From assembly GCA_964461995.1 (NCBI GenBank), contig CAYWXL010000010.1, forward strand, positions 1 to 64,000: a stretch of DNA of 64,000 nucleotides. The letters run 5' to 3'. The notes under the pieces are model-generated. The model was not told where the DNA came from. It searched no databases and worked only from the letters and a program-made list of their open reading frames with translations. Source of the DNA: JALSRK01 sp964461995. Lineage in GTDB: Bacteria; Acidobacteriota; Terriglobia; Bryobacterales; Bryobacteraceae. Within the stretch, counting starts at the first letter, position 1; each line of letters begins with the position of its first letter. A program made the translations under genes and the position numbers. Shown here in pieces: positions 8,295-17,058 of this stretch.

Positions 8295-10313
8295 ATGCCA
8301 GTGTGTACCCGCCTCATAGCGCTCGTCCTCTTCTTGATCCCCGCGTGGGCGCAGGTTCCCGGCCCAGCCGGGCCGCACAGCGCCGAGGAGCGCTTGGAGA
8401 TGTTCCGGCGGCACCTGGCGCGGAGAGCGGCGGCGATCACCCAGGGCGCGCCCGCGCCGGCGAATCCGGATGAGTGGCGGCAGCGGCGGCCGGCGCTCCG
8501 CAAACAATTGCTCTACATGCTCGGGCTGGACCCGATGCCGCGAAAGACGCCGCTGGAGGCGCGGGTCACCGGCGGGTTCGAACGCGAGGACTACCGGGTG
8601 GAGAACATCGTGTTCCAGAGCATGCCGGGGCTCTACGTCACCGGCAACCTGTACTTGCCCAAGGGACGGACGGGCCCGGCGCCGGCGGTGCTCTATCTCT
8701 GCGGGCACTCGCCGTGGCCCGAAGGGGCGAAGGTGGACTACCAGCACCACGGCATCTGGTTCGCGCGCCACGGCTACGTGGCGCTGCTGATCGATACCAT
8801 CGAGTTTGGTGAGCTCCGGGGGCTGCACCACGGCACCCACGATCTCGGCCGGTGGTACTGGCACTCGCTCGGCTACACCCCGGCGGGCCCGGAGGTCTGG
8901 GACGCCGTGCGCGCGCTGGACTATCTGGAGACGCGGCCGGAAGTGGACGCGGACCGCGTGGCGGTGACCGGCATCTCCGGCGGGGGCGCGATCACGTGGT
9001 ACGCAGCCGCGGTTGACGAGCGCTTCCGGGTAGCCGTGCCCGTCTGCGCCACCTGGACGGTGGCGCACCAGGTGGCGCTCCAGACGGTGCAGGGCAACTG
9101 CGACTGCATCTACTTCACCAACGGGCTCCAGTCCAGCTTCGCGTTGGCCGCCGCGCTAATCGCTCCGCGGCCGCTGAAGATCATTAGCGCGCTCCGAGAC
9201 TCCATGTTCCCTCCGGCGGGCTACCGGCGGATCTACGAGCTGGCGCGGCCGTTCTATGAGATGTTCGGGGCGCCCGAGAAGCTCGGCTTCTACGAGCATG
9301 ACGCCCGGCACGCCGACATCCTTCCGTTCCGCAAAGAGGCCGACGAGTGGATCAACCGGTGGTTGAAGAACGACCTCACGCCGTTCGAGGAGGGCGAGAT
9401 CCGGCCGGAGCCCCACGGCCGCCTGCGAGTGCTCCGCACTCTGCCGCCCGATGCCGTGAACGGCCACATCGACAAGCGGTTCATCCGCACGGCGGAGCTG
9501 CGCGAGCCGGCGACGCTGGAGGAGTGGCGGAGGCGGCGCGAGCGGCTGCTGGGCGAGCTTCGGGAGAAAGTCTTCGCCGCTTTTCCAAGAACCCAGGCGC
9601 CGTGGGATGCGTGGAAACAGGAGAAAAAGGGCTGGCCGAGCCGCTACGCAGCTCGCTACGAGGTCGAGTTCTCTACCGAGCCCGGCGTCCGCGTCCGAGG
9701 TGAGCTGTTCGTCCCCCGAGGCGCGCCGAAGGCCCGGCCGGCCCTGATCTACGTCCGGCGGGCCGGGGACATCGTCTGGAGCATGGCCTATGACTTCCTG
9801 CTGCCGGCCCTCGACAACCACGTCGTGCTGGTCCTCGATCCAAGGGCGGTGGACTACCCGCTGAGCAACTATGAGGCGGCCACACTGAAGCGCACTGTCG
9901 CTCTGGTGGGAGCCACCCTCGAGTCCATGCAGGTCTGGGACATCCTGCGGGCCGTCGATTACCTCACCGGACACGAGAAGCTGGAGCTCAGCGCGGTGTC
10001 GGTCTACGGGCGGGGCGAGATGGGCGCGCTGGGGCTCTACGCAGCGGCTCTCGACGAGCGGATCAACCGGGTGATTCTGGACGATCCCCCGGCGACGCAC
10101 TGGCAGGGGCCGGCGCTGCTAAACGTCTTGCGGATCACGGACTTGCCGGAGGCGGCGGCGCTCGTCGCTCCCCGGGAGATCGTGTCGCTCACGCCGCTGC
10201 CGGCGGCCTACGACTACACCGCCTCGATCTACGCGCTGTACGGGCAAGCGGACCGCATCCGCCACGCCGGCAGCCTCTACGATGCCCTCGAGGTCTGGAA
10301 GGCCGCCCGGTGA
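8295..10313 (+). CDS. Secreted two-domain acetyl-xylan-esterase-like alpha/beta hydrolase
   Basis: A 672-residue exported protein (signal peptide about residues 1-19, ending PAWAQ) with two tandem alpha/beta-hydrolase domains of the AXE1/abhydrolase_7 group, which act on acylated sugars or related esters. The first domain has the nucleophile elbow GISGGG (S228), an acid in SALRDSMFPP and a histidine in EHDARHADILPF, so it looks catalytically complete. In the second domain the elbow reads YGRGEMG (residues 571-577), with no serine, and no clear catalytic histidine follows, so it is probably non-catalytic. The start is ATG 8295, preceded by GGAAAG; a TTG at 8271 would disturb the signal peptide. 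Substrate is unknown; the neighbouring GH-type genes suggest polysaccharide breakdown. Confidence 0.72.
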   Translation: MPVCTRLIALVLFLIPAWAQVPGPAGPHSAEERLEMFRRHLARRAAAITQGAPAPANPDEWRQRRPALRKQLLYMLGLDPMPRKTPLEARVTGGFEREDYRVENIVFQSMPGLYVTGNLYLPKGRTGPAPAVLYLCGHSPWPEGAKVDYQHHGIWFARHGYVALLIDTIEFGELRGLHHGTHDLGRWYWHSLGYTPAGPEVWDAVRALDYLETRPEVDADRVAVTGISGGGAITWYAAAVDERFRVAVPVCATWTVAHQVALQTVQGNCDCIYFTNGLQSSFALAAALIAPRPLKIISALRDSMFPPAGYRRIYELARPFYEMFGAPEKLGFYEHDARHADILPFRKEADEWINRWLKNDLTPFEEGEIRPEPHGRLRVLRTLPPDAVNGHIDKRFIRTAELREPATLEEWRRRRERLLGELREKVFAAFPRTQAPWDAWKQEKKGWPSRYAARYEVEFSTEPGVRVRGELFVPRGAPKARPALIYVRRAGDIVWSMAYDFLLPALDNHVVLVLDPRAVDYPLSNYEAATLKRTVALVGATLESMQVWDILRAVDYLTGHEKLELSAVSVYGRGEMGALGLYAAALDERINRVILDDPPATHWQGPALLNVLRITDLPEAAALVAPREIVSLTPLPAAYDYTASIYALYGQADRIRHAGSLYDALEVWKAAR

Positions 10314-10350
10314 GGGCCACGCCCCCGGAGCAGGCCCGCTCAGCCGTTCG

Positions 10351-11826
10351 TCACTCGAAGACCTGGTCCACCGGGATGATCTCGAAGCCGTCCTCGCGGA
10401 AGGGGATCTTCCAGCGCTCGACGATCTTGTCTTCCTCGAGAATCTCCTTCGGTTTCGGCGAGTTGTACTTCATCGGCGAGGGCTCGCCGCTGAGGAACTT
10501 GCGCTTCAGCTCCTCGCAGCCCTTGGCCACTACGGCGATCCAGAGATCGTCCGTCCGCAGGTGCTTGCGGATGGCGCGGTTGACGTCCTCGCGGGTGAGC
10601 TTCGCCAGGCCCCGTTTCAGGTACGAGTTGTAGTCCGGGATCCCGTACCAGAGGCTGTCGATGGCGTAGCCGAGCTCGGCGTCCTTGGTCTTGGTGAGGA
10701 TGTTGACGTACTTGGAAAGGAAGCTGCGGGTGCGCTCGAAGTCCTCCTCGGGGATGCCCTCGCGGATCAGCTTGTCGAGCTCGTACATGGCCAGCCGCAG
10801 GGCGAAGTGAGCCGTGGGCGGCTCCACGGGCCGGATCCAGATCTGGAAGATCTGCTGCGGCCGGGCCAGGTTCGGGTCTGGTTCGAACTGGAACATGCCC
10901 CGGGGGAAGTACTCGATGTAGGAGTAGTCGCCGTAGTTCAGCCCCCGTAGCTGCCGCATCCGCTGGAAGAGCCGGCCGCCGCTCGAGCGGTGGTGGCCGA
11001 AGTAGGTGCTGGCCACCAGCAGGGGGATGTAGTCCGGGTGGCCGCGGGTGACGCCGATGGGGAAGCCGATCGAGTAGGCCACGCTGCGGGTGTTCTTCTC
11101 GATCATCCGGACGTGGATGCCTTCGATCTTCTTCGGGGCCGGCCGCTTCACCTCGCCGCGCTTGCCCTCCGGGAGACTGGCGAAGTCCTTCTTCACCCGG
11201 GCCAGGAACTCCGGCGAGTAGCCGCCGGCGATGCCGAACACCAGGTTGGCCTGGGTGTAGTGCTTGCCGTAGAAGGCCTTCAGATCGTCCAGCGTGATGC
11301 GCTTCAGACCGGAGACCGTGCCGGCGTTGTGATGCCCGTAGGGGTGGCCCTGGTAGATGGCCTGATAGAGGACCTCCTTGCCCAGCTCCTCGTCGTTGGC
11401 CCCGCGCAGGCTGACGCGGAGGAAGTTGATCTGCTGGTCCCGGAGCCGCTTCAGGTCACTTTCGCGCCAGCCAGGATCGAGCAGCATGTCGCGGAAGATT
11501 TGGTAGAACTCATCGAGGTTGTCCACGTGGGTCACGGCCGAGAAGGCGGTCATCTCCTTGTCCACCTGGTAATGGACCGAGGTGGCCATGGGGAACATGC
11601 GCTCGAGGATCTCCTCGTAGGTCAGTTTCCGCGTGCCGCCCTCGGCCAGCATCGCGGCCGTAAGCGATGCTAAGCCGGGCATGTCCGCCGGGTCGGAGGC
11701 GGCTCCTGTCAGGAATACCACCCGGAAGGTGACCAGCGGCGAGTCTCCGGGCATCTCGACGAACTTTGGCGCCGCCACTGCCATCGCCGTCATCATCAAA
11801 CCCGCTGCCAGAATGCGGCCCGTCAT
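10351..11826 (-). CDS. M16-family peptidase-like protein, non-catalytic partner subunit
   Basis: A 491-residue exported protein (signal peptide MTGRILAAGLMMTAMAVAA) of the M16 (insulinase/processing-peptidase) fold. The zinc-binding HxxEH site is missing: the aligned segment reads PGLASLTAAMLAEGGT. It keeps the R/Y-rich C-terminal half (RGLNYGDYSYIEY) that contributes to substrate binding in the inactive subunit of two-chain M16B enzymes. It directly follows the catalytic subunit with an ATGA overlap, so the two are co-translated and probably form a periplasmic heterodimer. Substrate is unknown. Confidence 0.85.
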   Translation of the reverse strand: MTGRILAAGLMMTAMAVAAPKFVEMPGDSPLVTFRVVFLTGAASDPADMPGLASLTAAMLAEGGTRKLTYEEILERMFPMATSVHYQVDKEMTAFSAVTHVDNLDEFYQIFRDMLLDPGWRESDLKRLRDQQINFLRVSLRGANDEELGKEVLYQAIYQGHPYGHHNAGTVSGLKRITLDDLKAFYGKHYTQANLVFGIAGGYSPEFLARVKKDFASLPEGKRGEVKRPAPKKIEGIHVRMIEKNTRSVAYSIGFPIGVTRGHPDYIPLLVASTYFGHHRSSGGRLFQRMRQLRGLNYGDYSYIEYFPRGMFQFEPDPNLARPQQIFQIWIRPVEPPTAHFALRLAMYELDKLIREGIPEEDFERTRSFLSKYVNILTKTKDAELGYAIDSLWYGIPDYNSYLKRGLAKLTREDVNRAIRKHLRTDDLWIAVVAKGCEELKRKFLSGEPSPMKYNSPKPKEILEEDKIVERWKIPFREDGFEIIPVDQVFE

Positions 11827-13166
11827 TTCGATTCACCTCCGCTCAGCGTCACGATCGTGCGCCTGCTCTCTTGGAAGTACTTCCGAGCGACGCGCTGGAT
11901 GTCTTCGGGAGTGACCTTATCGTAGAGGGCGTAGAGCTTGTTGATTGTCTCGGGCGTCCGCCGCAGCCCGATGTAGGCGGCCAGGGTGGAGGCGATGGCC
12001 TCGCTGTTGTCCAGGCTCAGGGCGAAAGAGTACCGAAGGTGCCGCTTGACCGCTTCCAGCTCCTTCGGATCTACCGGTTTCTCTCGGAATTCCCGGCACT
12101 TGGCGAGAATCTGGTCGCGGACATAGGCGACGTCCTCAGCCTTCTTCACTCGGGCGATGACGGTGAACAGTTGGGGATCGACGCGGTCCGGGTTGTCCAC
12201 GCTGAAGACGTCCACCTTTTGCTCCCTGACAAGCAGCTTCTTGTAGAGGTCCGAGTTTTCCGAAAAGCCGAGGAAGCCGATGATGTCGAGGGTGACCTGG
12301 TCGGGCTCGGTGTCGGAATAAGCGGCGCCCTTGAAAGCCACGGCGATCCACGGCAGCGTCGGCGACGGCCAGCCGATGTGCTTGGACCGCGGCTCCTTCT
12401 GCGGGGGCTCCTGCGGAATCTTCGCCTTGTAGCCGCCGCGCTTCCAACCGCCCCAGTATTTCTCGACCAGCGCCCGGACGGCCGTCGGCTCGACGTCGCC
12501 GGCGACGATGATGGTGGTGTACTCGGGCCGGTACCAGCGGTCGAAGAACTTCAGGCTGTAGTCGTATTCGTTGGGCATGTCCTGGATGTCTTCGAGGAAG
12601 CCCATGGTGGTGTGCTTGTAAGGGTGGACGTCGAAGGCGGTATCGCGGAGCACCTCGAAAAGCTTCCGGATGGGGAACTGGCTGTTCTTGTTGTACTCGC
12701 CGAGCACGGCGAGGGCCTCGGTGCGGAAGACGGTCTCGGTGTACTTCAGGTTCTGGAAGCGGTCGGCTTCCATGGCGAGGATCTGCTCGAAGTCTTCTTT
12801 TGAGAAGGTGGTGTGGTAGACGGTGCGGTCGTCGGTGGTATAGGCGTTCGAGGCGGCCCCGGCCTGTTTCAGCACGGCCTCGTAGCGCTCTGGCGGGTAT
12901 TTCTCGGTTCCCCGGAACATCATGTGCTCGAACAGGTGGGCGAAGCCGCTCTTTCCTGGCTCGACCTCGTTGCGGGAGCCGGCGGCGACGACGATATAGA
13001 GGGCGACGACGTTGGGGAAGTCGGTCGGCACGGTCACGAGGCGGAGGCCGTTGGGGAAGTCGTGCTGATCGTACTTCCAAGGGAAGGCTTTCTTCGCCGG
13101 TCCCGCTGCGGCGAGGACGGCGCCTGTCAGTAGAAGGATCGGCAGTGCTGCGGTTCGGAGCATCAC
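11823..13166 (-). CDS. M16-family zinc metallopeptidase, catalytic subunit
   Basis: A 447-residue exported peptidase with a signal peptide (about residues 1-20). The inverted zinc motif is intact: HLFEH at residues 77-81, followed by the conserved N-A-Y-T-T-D-D-R-T-V-Y-H segment and a distal acidic helix (EALAVLGEYNK) that supplies the third ligand. M16 enzymes degrade or process short peptides. It is the upstream gene of a two-gene operon with the inactive M16 partner (4-bp overlap at 11823-11826). The location is predicted to be periplasmic. Confidence 0.9.
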   Translation of the reverse strand: MMLRTAALPILLLTGAVLAAAGPAKKAFPWKYDQHDFPNGLRLVTVPTDFPNVVALYIVVAAGSRNEVEPGKSGFAHLFEHMMFRGTEKYPPERYEAVLKQAGAASNAYTTDDRTVYHTTFSKEDFEQILAMEADRFQNLKYTETVFRTEALAVLGEYNKNSQFPIRKLFEVLRDTAFDVHPYKHTTMGFLEDIQDMPNEYDYSLKFFDRWYRPEYTTIIVAGDVEPTAVRALVEKYWGGWKRGGYKAKIPQEPPQKEPRSKHIGWPSPTLPWIAVAFKGAAYSDTEPDQVTLDIIGFLGFSENSDLYKKLLVREQKVDVFSVDNPDRVDPQLFTVIARVKKAEDVAYVRDQILAKCREFREKPVDPKELEAVKRHLRYSFALSLDNSEAIASTLAAYIGLRRTPETINKLYALYDKVTPEDIQRVARKYFQESRRTIVTLSGGESK

Positions 13167-13239
13167 TTCTCATCATAGGGAAGGCGAAAGCGGTGCGGCG
13201 GCAGGCGGGCCGAATCGACAGGGGGACAAGAGCGTCGCG

Positions 13240-13264
13240 AAAAAAAGAACCACCTCGCGGTGGT
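13240..13264 (-). terminator. Intrinsic terminator after the small secreted-protein gene
   Basis: Read on the minus strand, ACCACC-GCGA-GGTGGT forms a 6-bp stem with a GNRA tetraloop, followed by TC and a run of T residues. It lies 60 bp after the stop of the gene at 13324-13644 and insulates it from the M16 operon. Confidence 0.75.
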
Positions 13265-13323
13265 GCTTCCTGCAGCCAATATGTGTCTAGGACCGGGCGG
13301 CTCCTGAGCCGGGAGTGCCGCGG

Positions 13324-13644
13324 TTACTGGAACAGGACCCGCCGGTTGGAGTCGCCGATCTCCACGCCCTCCAGCCAGAGCTTGCCGTCCTTCTTCTTGG
13401 AAATGATGGCGGTGAACAGGTGCTTCCGCTTGACGGTCTCGACCCGGCCCTCACTAATGACTACCTCATCACCGCGTTTCAGGACAGCCTTGTCGCCTTC
13501 AATCTCGACGGTGTAAACGCCGGGCTGGAGGATCTTGTCCTTGACAACGTAGCGGTCCGCTAGAGTGATCGAGTGCCGCTCTACCGCCGCGACGGCGGAG
13601 ATCGCGAGCGACAGGACGAGGAATACCGCAATCCCGATTCGCAT
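13324..13644 (-). CDS. Small secreted protein, PGxYxVxIEGD family (paralogue 1)
   Basis: A 106-residue protein with a signal peptide (about residues 1-19, ending AVAA). The mature domain has VKDKILQPGVYTVEIEGDKAVLKRGDEVV followed by a beta-rich tail ending RRVLF. It is clearly paralogous to the next upstream gene (13812-14162): both share the KDK-L-PG-Y-V-IEGD-A-L core. Similar short exported beta proteins are frequent in Acidobacteriota, but I know of no assigned function. The start is ATG 13644 with GGGAGG seven nt upstream; the upstream in-frame ATG 13689 would precede the signal peptide. A clear terminator follows. Confidence 0.7.
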   Translation of the reverse strand: MRIGIAVFLVLSLAISAVAAVERHSITLADRYVVKDKILQPGVYTVEIEGDKAVLKRGDEVVISEGRVETVKRKHLFTAIISKKKDGKLWLEGVEIGDSNRRVLFQ

Positions 13645-13758
13645 GGCTGACCTCCCTTCCGTCGGGCCTCCCGTCTTCACGGGGAACAACTCGAGGATTT
13701 CAACTGCAGAGAGACGGGAGGAAATTGTCTACCAACGTGCCCTGAGACTTGGATTTGG

Positions 13759-13797
13759 CCGGGGGGCGACAGGGAATGTGCCCCGGCGACCCCCCGG
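13759..13797. terminator. Strong GC hairpin between the two paralogous small genes
   Basis: CCGGGGGG (13759-13766) pairs exactly with CCCCCCGG (13790-13797). It sits 15 bp downstream of the stop of the 13812-14162 gene (minus strand). No U-tract follows, so it may be an attenuator, an mRNA 3'-end stabiliser or a weak terminator. Confidence 0.4.
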
Positions 13798-13811
13798 TCG
13801 GCTGGAAGCCG

Positions 13812-14162
13812 CTACTTGGCCTGCTTCTGCTCTTGTTCCCCCTCACTGAACACGACCCTCAAATCGGTGCCGCCGATCAGGATCGCCTCCAGTTTCGGGG
13901 TGGGTTCAGCCGTCTTGGACAATAGTCCCGTGTACGAGTACTTACGGTCGGCTTTCTCGACCTTGGCCGTGGCGATCACTTCCTGCTTGCCCTTCATCAG
14001 CTTGGCTTGATCGCCCTCGATCACGACCTTGTAGGTACCCGGCTCCAGGACCTTGTCCTTGAGAGCGTACGGTTGCCGGATGGTCACCTTGTGCTTTTCA
14101 ACGGAAGCGAAAACGGGAACGGCAATCAGAAGGCAAAGAGTTACCGCCAGGATAGCTCGCAT
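13812..14162 (-). CDS. Small secreted protein, PGxYxVxIEGD family (paralogue 2)
   Basis: A 116-residue exported protein (signal peptide MRAILAVTLCLLIAVPVFA). The core LKDKVLEPGTYKVVIEGDQAKL is homologous to the neighbouring 13324-13644 gene, and the pair looks like a tandem duplication. The tail is Glu/Gln/Lys-rich (EGEQEQKQAK), absent from the paralogue. The family resembles the abundant short secreted proteins of Acidobacteriota whose role is unknown. The start is ATG 14162 with AGGAGG seven nt upstream. Confidence 0.7.
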   Translation of the reverse strand: MRAILAVTLCLLIAVPVFASVEKHKVTIRQPYALKDKVLEPGTYKVVIEGDQAKLMKGKQEVIATAKVEKADRKYSYTGLLSKTAEPTPKLEAILIGGTDLRVVFSEGEQEQKQAK

Positions 14163-14276
14163 CGCTCACCTCCTGAACTGGAGTCTGTTCACTGAAATTG
14201 ACGCATGTTTTCGGCGCAGGTTTCACTCAGATTTAGCGGTCTGTCGTTTCCCGGTTCGCCGAGTCTCCCGAACGAG

Positions 14277-14696
14277 TCAGTCCCCAACCACGGTTACGGT
14301 GACCTCGCGCTCTCGGGGCCGGTCGTCGAAATCGCATAGTACTACCTGCTGCCAAGTACCAGTGGCGATCTCCCCGTTCCGGACCGGGAAACTTTTCGAC
14401 GTCCCTACGAGGGCGCTCCGGAGGTGAGCGTAACCGTTGTTGTCGCCCCACCGGGCATTATGGGCGTAGTCGGAGGTCGGCGGAGCGATCTTGTCCAGGG
14501 CCCGCTGCAGGTCAGCCACGCAGCCCGGTTCGTATTCCAGTGTCGTAATGCCGAGGGTGGAGCCCCGGCCCGACACGTTCACAATCCCCTCCCGGATGCC
14601 GCTTTCCCGAACGATCCCTTGCACCCGGGCGTCGATGTCGATCACGTCGCAATGTCCTTTGGTGGAAACCGAGAACGTCTTTTGATAAGTCGCCAT
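14277..14696 (-). CDS. YjbQ / UPF0047 family protein
   Basis: A 139-residue protein of the YjbQ (UPF0047, TIGR00149) family. The conserved GIVNVSGRGSTLGITTLEYEPG, DYAHNARWGDNNGYAHLRSALVG and GTWQQVVLCDFD segments cover almost the whole length. Some members have weak thiamine-phosphate synthase activity, but the physiological role is unsettled. The family's central histidines and the NARWGDNNGYAH motif are present, while the first family histidine region (commonly a THxT-type motif) here reads VSGRGST, so one expected histidine is replaced. It is cytoplasmic and single-gene. Confidence 0.85.
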   Translation of the reverse strand: MATYQKTFSVSTKGHCDVIDIDARVQGIVRESGIREGIVNVSGRGSTLGITTLEYEPGCVADLQRALDKIAPPTSDYAHNARWGDNNGYAHLRSALVGTSKSFPVRNGEIATGTWQQVVLCDFDDRPREREVTVTVVGD

Positions 14697-14734
14697 GGCT
14701 GAAGCTGTCTATGCTATCGCGAAACGCCGCCGCC

Positions 14735-15994
14735 TCATAGCTTCCGCCCGCTGAATTCGTGTACAGCGTCGATCATGGCGACGATGTTCTCAACTGGAGT
14801 GCCGGCCTGGATGTTGTGGATCGAGTTGAAGACGAAGCCGCCGCCCGGCGAGAAGACCTCGCACCGCCGGAGCACTTCCTCCCTCACCTGCCCCGGCGTA
14901 CCGAAGGGCAGCGTCTTCTGGGTGTCCACGCCGCCGCCCCAGAACGTGAGCCGGTCGCCGTAGGCCGATTTCAGGTGTTCAGGCTCCATGTGGGCGGCCG
15001 AGCACTGCACGGGATTGAGGATGTCGAAGCCGGCCTCGATGAAGGAGGGGATAAAACGTTCCACCGACCCGCAGGAGTGCTTGAAGCATTTCCACGAAGT
15101 GTTGGCGTGGATCCAGTCGTTCACCTTCTTGTAGTAAGGAAACCAGAGATCCCGGAAAGTCTCGGTCGAACAGAAGGTGGACTTCTGGGTGCCGAAGTCG
15201 GTCCCGCAGAGAAAGACTGCGTCCACGTTATCACCCACTGCTTCATGGATCCGCCGGAGGTTCTCGAGGGCGATCTCGCACTGGCGGGAGAAGATCTCAT
15301 GGACGTAGTCCTGGCGGATCTTGGTGGACATGTACCATTCGGCAATGTCCCGGATGCCCTTCGGGTGTTTCAGGAACGGGGCGGGTACCAGGGCAATGTC
15401 GCCGAATGCGGTGCCGCCGAAGGTGGCCATCACGAAGCGTCCTTTGGCCCGGGCCGCGGCGGCCTCGCGGCGGAAGTGCGCGAGGTCCGCTTCCTCGATC
15501 GGTTTGAACTCCTCAAGGTTGTCCTCGACGTTGAGGTTCTCCTCATCGAAGGGCTCCTGGCGGATGATAGTGTCGAAGAAGAAGCCCCCTTTGGGCATCT
15601 TGCCGCTGGGCGGGGCGGAGGTGTCGCCTTCGGGGTAGATGAGGATGTCGCCGTTCTCGTCTACGGTGGTGCGGAAGTCCTCGGGCACGAGCACGGTGAG
15701 TCCGTTGAAGTCCCACTCCTTCCAGTTCTTGTTCTCGAAGCCGAACATCGTCTTGCGCGGGAAGACGCCTTCGACGTCGATGCCCATAGCCTCTTTGAGG
15801 TCGTCCTCGACGAGTCCGAGCATTTGATACGGCTCATGCACTTTGACCGGGCGCCGTTCGAGGCTGTAGTACTCGCGCAGTGCCGCGACGCAGCTGACAT
15901 GAATCCCGGTCACTGCGGTCGAGCCGAAATCGACAGGGATGTGGTCTGGTTCTTGATGTTCGAGAGTGGTGAGTACGCGTTCCCGGCTTTCCAT
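14735..15994 (-). CDS. Uroporphyrinogen-decarboxylase-fold protein, MtaA/MtbA-like (putative methyltransferase)
   Basis: A 419-residue protein of the UROD superfamily, but not HemE. The C-terminal half carries a zinc-type site KHSCGS (H306, C308) with a downstream cysteine in LNPVQC (C331). This His-Cys...Cys pattern is typical of UROD-fold corrinoid methyltransferases such as MtaA/MtbA rather than of the decarboxylase. Further landmarks are FGGTAFGD (192-199), FLCGTDFGTQ (261-270) and WGGGVDTQKTLPFGTP (352-367). The start is ATG 15994 with GGAGAA upstream; the ORF extends to 16075 with no supporting features. No corrinoid protein or MtaB/MtbB partner is next to it, so the substrate is unknown. 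Confidence 0.75.
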   Translation of the reverse strand: MESRERVLTTLEHQEPDHIPVDFGSTAVTGIHVSCVAALREYYSLERRPVKVHEPYQMLGLVEDDLKEAMGIDVEGVFPRKTMFGFENKNWKEWDFNGLTVLVPEDFRTTVDENGDILIYPEGDTSAPPSGKMPKGGFFFDTIIRQEPFDEENLNVEDNLEEFKPIEEADLAHFRREAAAARAKGRFVMATFGGTAFGDIALVPAPFLKHPKGIRDIAEWYMSTKIRQDYVHEIFSRQCEIALENLRRIHEAVGDNVDAVFLCGTDFGTQKSTFCSTETFRDLWFPYYKKVNDWIHANTSWKCFKHSCGSVERFIPSFIEAGFDILNPVQCSAAHMEPEHLKSAYGDRLTFWGGGVDTQKTLPFGTPGQVREEVLRRCEVFSPGGGFVFNSIHNIQAGTPVENIVAMIDAVHEFSGRKL

Positions 15995-16176
15995 CGATCG
16001 TTCTCCGGCGGTGCTTCGTTCGGTATCCAGCATATGACGGACTTCGGGGCGGCGTCTCCGGAACATGAGCCTCAAACGCTGTCGCAGCGGCCGGCGCCTG
16101 GAACTGTTTCTTCCATCTCAGGGTTCCTTTTTCGGCCCCGATCTCTTATGCTGAACCCATCGAAGGAGAAACTCCC

Positions 16177-16941
16177 ATGTCTCAACCCCCACCTGTGAAT
16201 CCACAAAGTAATGCATCCGGACAGAAGAAGACCAGTCCTTGGCTCTACATTCTCATCGGTTGCGGGGGACTCATCATCGTGGCGGGCATCGCCATGGTGG
16301 CTCTAGGAGTCTTCGCTGTCCACAAAGCCAAGGAGGCCGGGCTGGATCCCGAATTGCTCCAGGAGCAGCCGGCATTGGCGGCGGCCAAGATCTACGCGGC
16401 CTTGAATCCTGATGTCGAAGTCGTCGAGGTGGACGAAGACGGCGAGCGGGTCACCTTCCGCGAGAAGAGCACTGGTAAGGAGGTGACCGTCACCCTCGAC
16501 GAACTCAAGCAGGGGCGTGTCGTGTTCGAATCCGAGGAAGGCGGACGCGTGACCATCGGGGGCCAGGAAGGATCCATCGTCGTGGAGTCCGACGAGGGAA
16601 ATGTCACGATCGGGGCCGGGGCGGAGGTCGAATTGCCTTCGTGGTTGAAGCTATATCCCGGCGCTGAGGCACAGGGCACGATGAGCAGTAATGCTCCCGG
16701 CAAACGTGGAGGCTCGGTGGGGTTTACGACGGGCGACTCGGTGGATAAAGTCGTAGCCTTCTACGAACGCGTCTTCAAAGAGGCCGGCCTCGCCGTGAAC
16801 ACTGTGCGCCGGCAGAGCGCCGATGTCTCGGGAGCGATGATCAGCGGCGAGTCGGCGGATGGCAAGCGCAGCGTCCTCCTGACGGTCGGTAAGGAGGAAA
16901 AAGGCACGGCGGTCACGCTCACGTTCGCGGAAAAAGACTAA
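16177..16941 (+). CDS. Single-pass membrane-anchored protein of unknown function
   Basis: A 254-residue protein with a short cytoplasmic Pro/Gln/Asn tail, one transmembrane helix (about residues 22-48, LYILIGCGGLIIVAGIAMVALGVFAVHKA) given here only as landmark ends LYILIG and FAVHKA, an acidic beta-rich middle (about 75-150) and a C-terminal alpha/beta domain (DSVDKVVAFYERVFKEAG). The last segment resembles domains found in many short Acidobacteriota membrane proteins. No catalytic motif is visible. The start is ATG 16177, 9 nt after AAGGAG; it is divergent from the UROD-like gene. The ORF ends 117 bp before the Tat-exported enolase gene. Confidence 0.6.
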   Translation: MSQPPPVNPQSNASGQKKTSPWLYILIGCGGLIIVAGIAMVALGVFAVHKAKEAGLDPELLQEQPALAAAKIYAALNPDVEVVEVDEDGERVTFREKSTGKEVTVTLDELKQGRVVFESEEGGRVTIGGQEGSIVVESDEGNVTIGAGAEVELPSWLKLYPGAEAQGTMSSNAPGKRGGSVGFTTGDSVDKVVAFYERVFKEAGLAVNTVRRQSADVSGAMISGESADGKRSVLLTVGKEEKGTAVTLTFAEKD

Positions 16942-17058
16942 CCTCCACAGCCGCCGGGTAGCGGGCAACCACGGGATACGCCCGCCCAAGCATGCTGGCA
17001 CGCCGGCCTGCGGTCTTATATGATCACACAGTACCGCTTCAACCGCGGGAGGGCGAAG

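Noticed and set aside
14759..16198. Long plus-strand ORF (479 aa) opposite the UROD-like gene
   Set aside because: Antisense shadow caused by high GC content; no family similarity, and the minus-strand gene has strong motifs.
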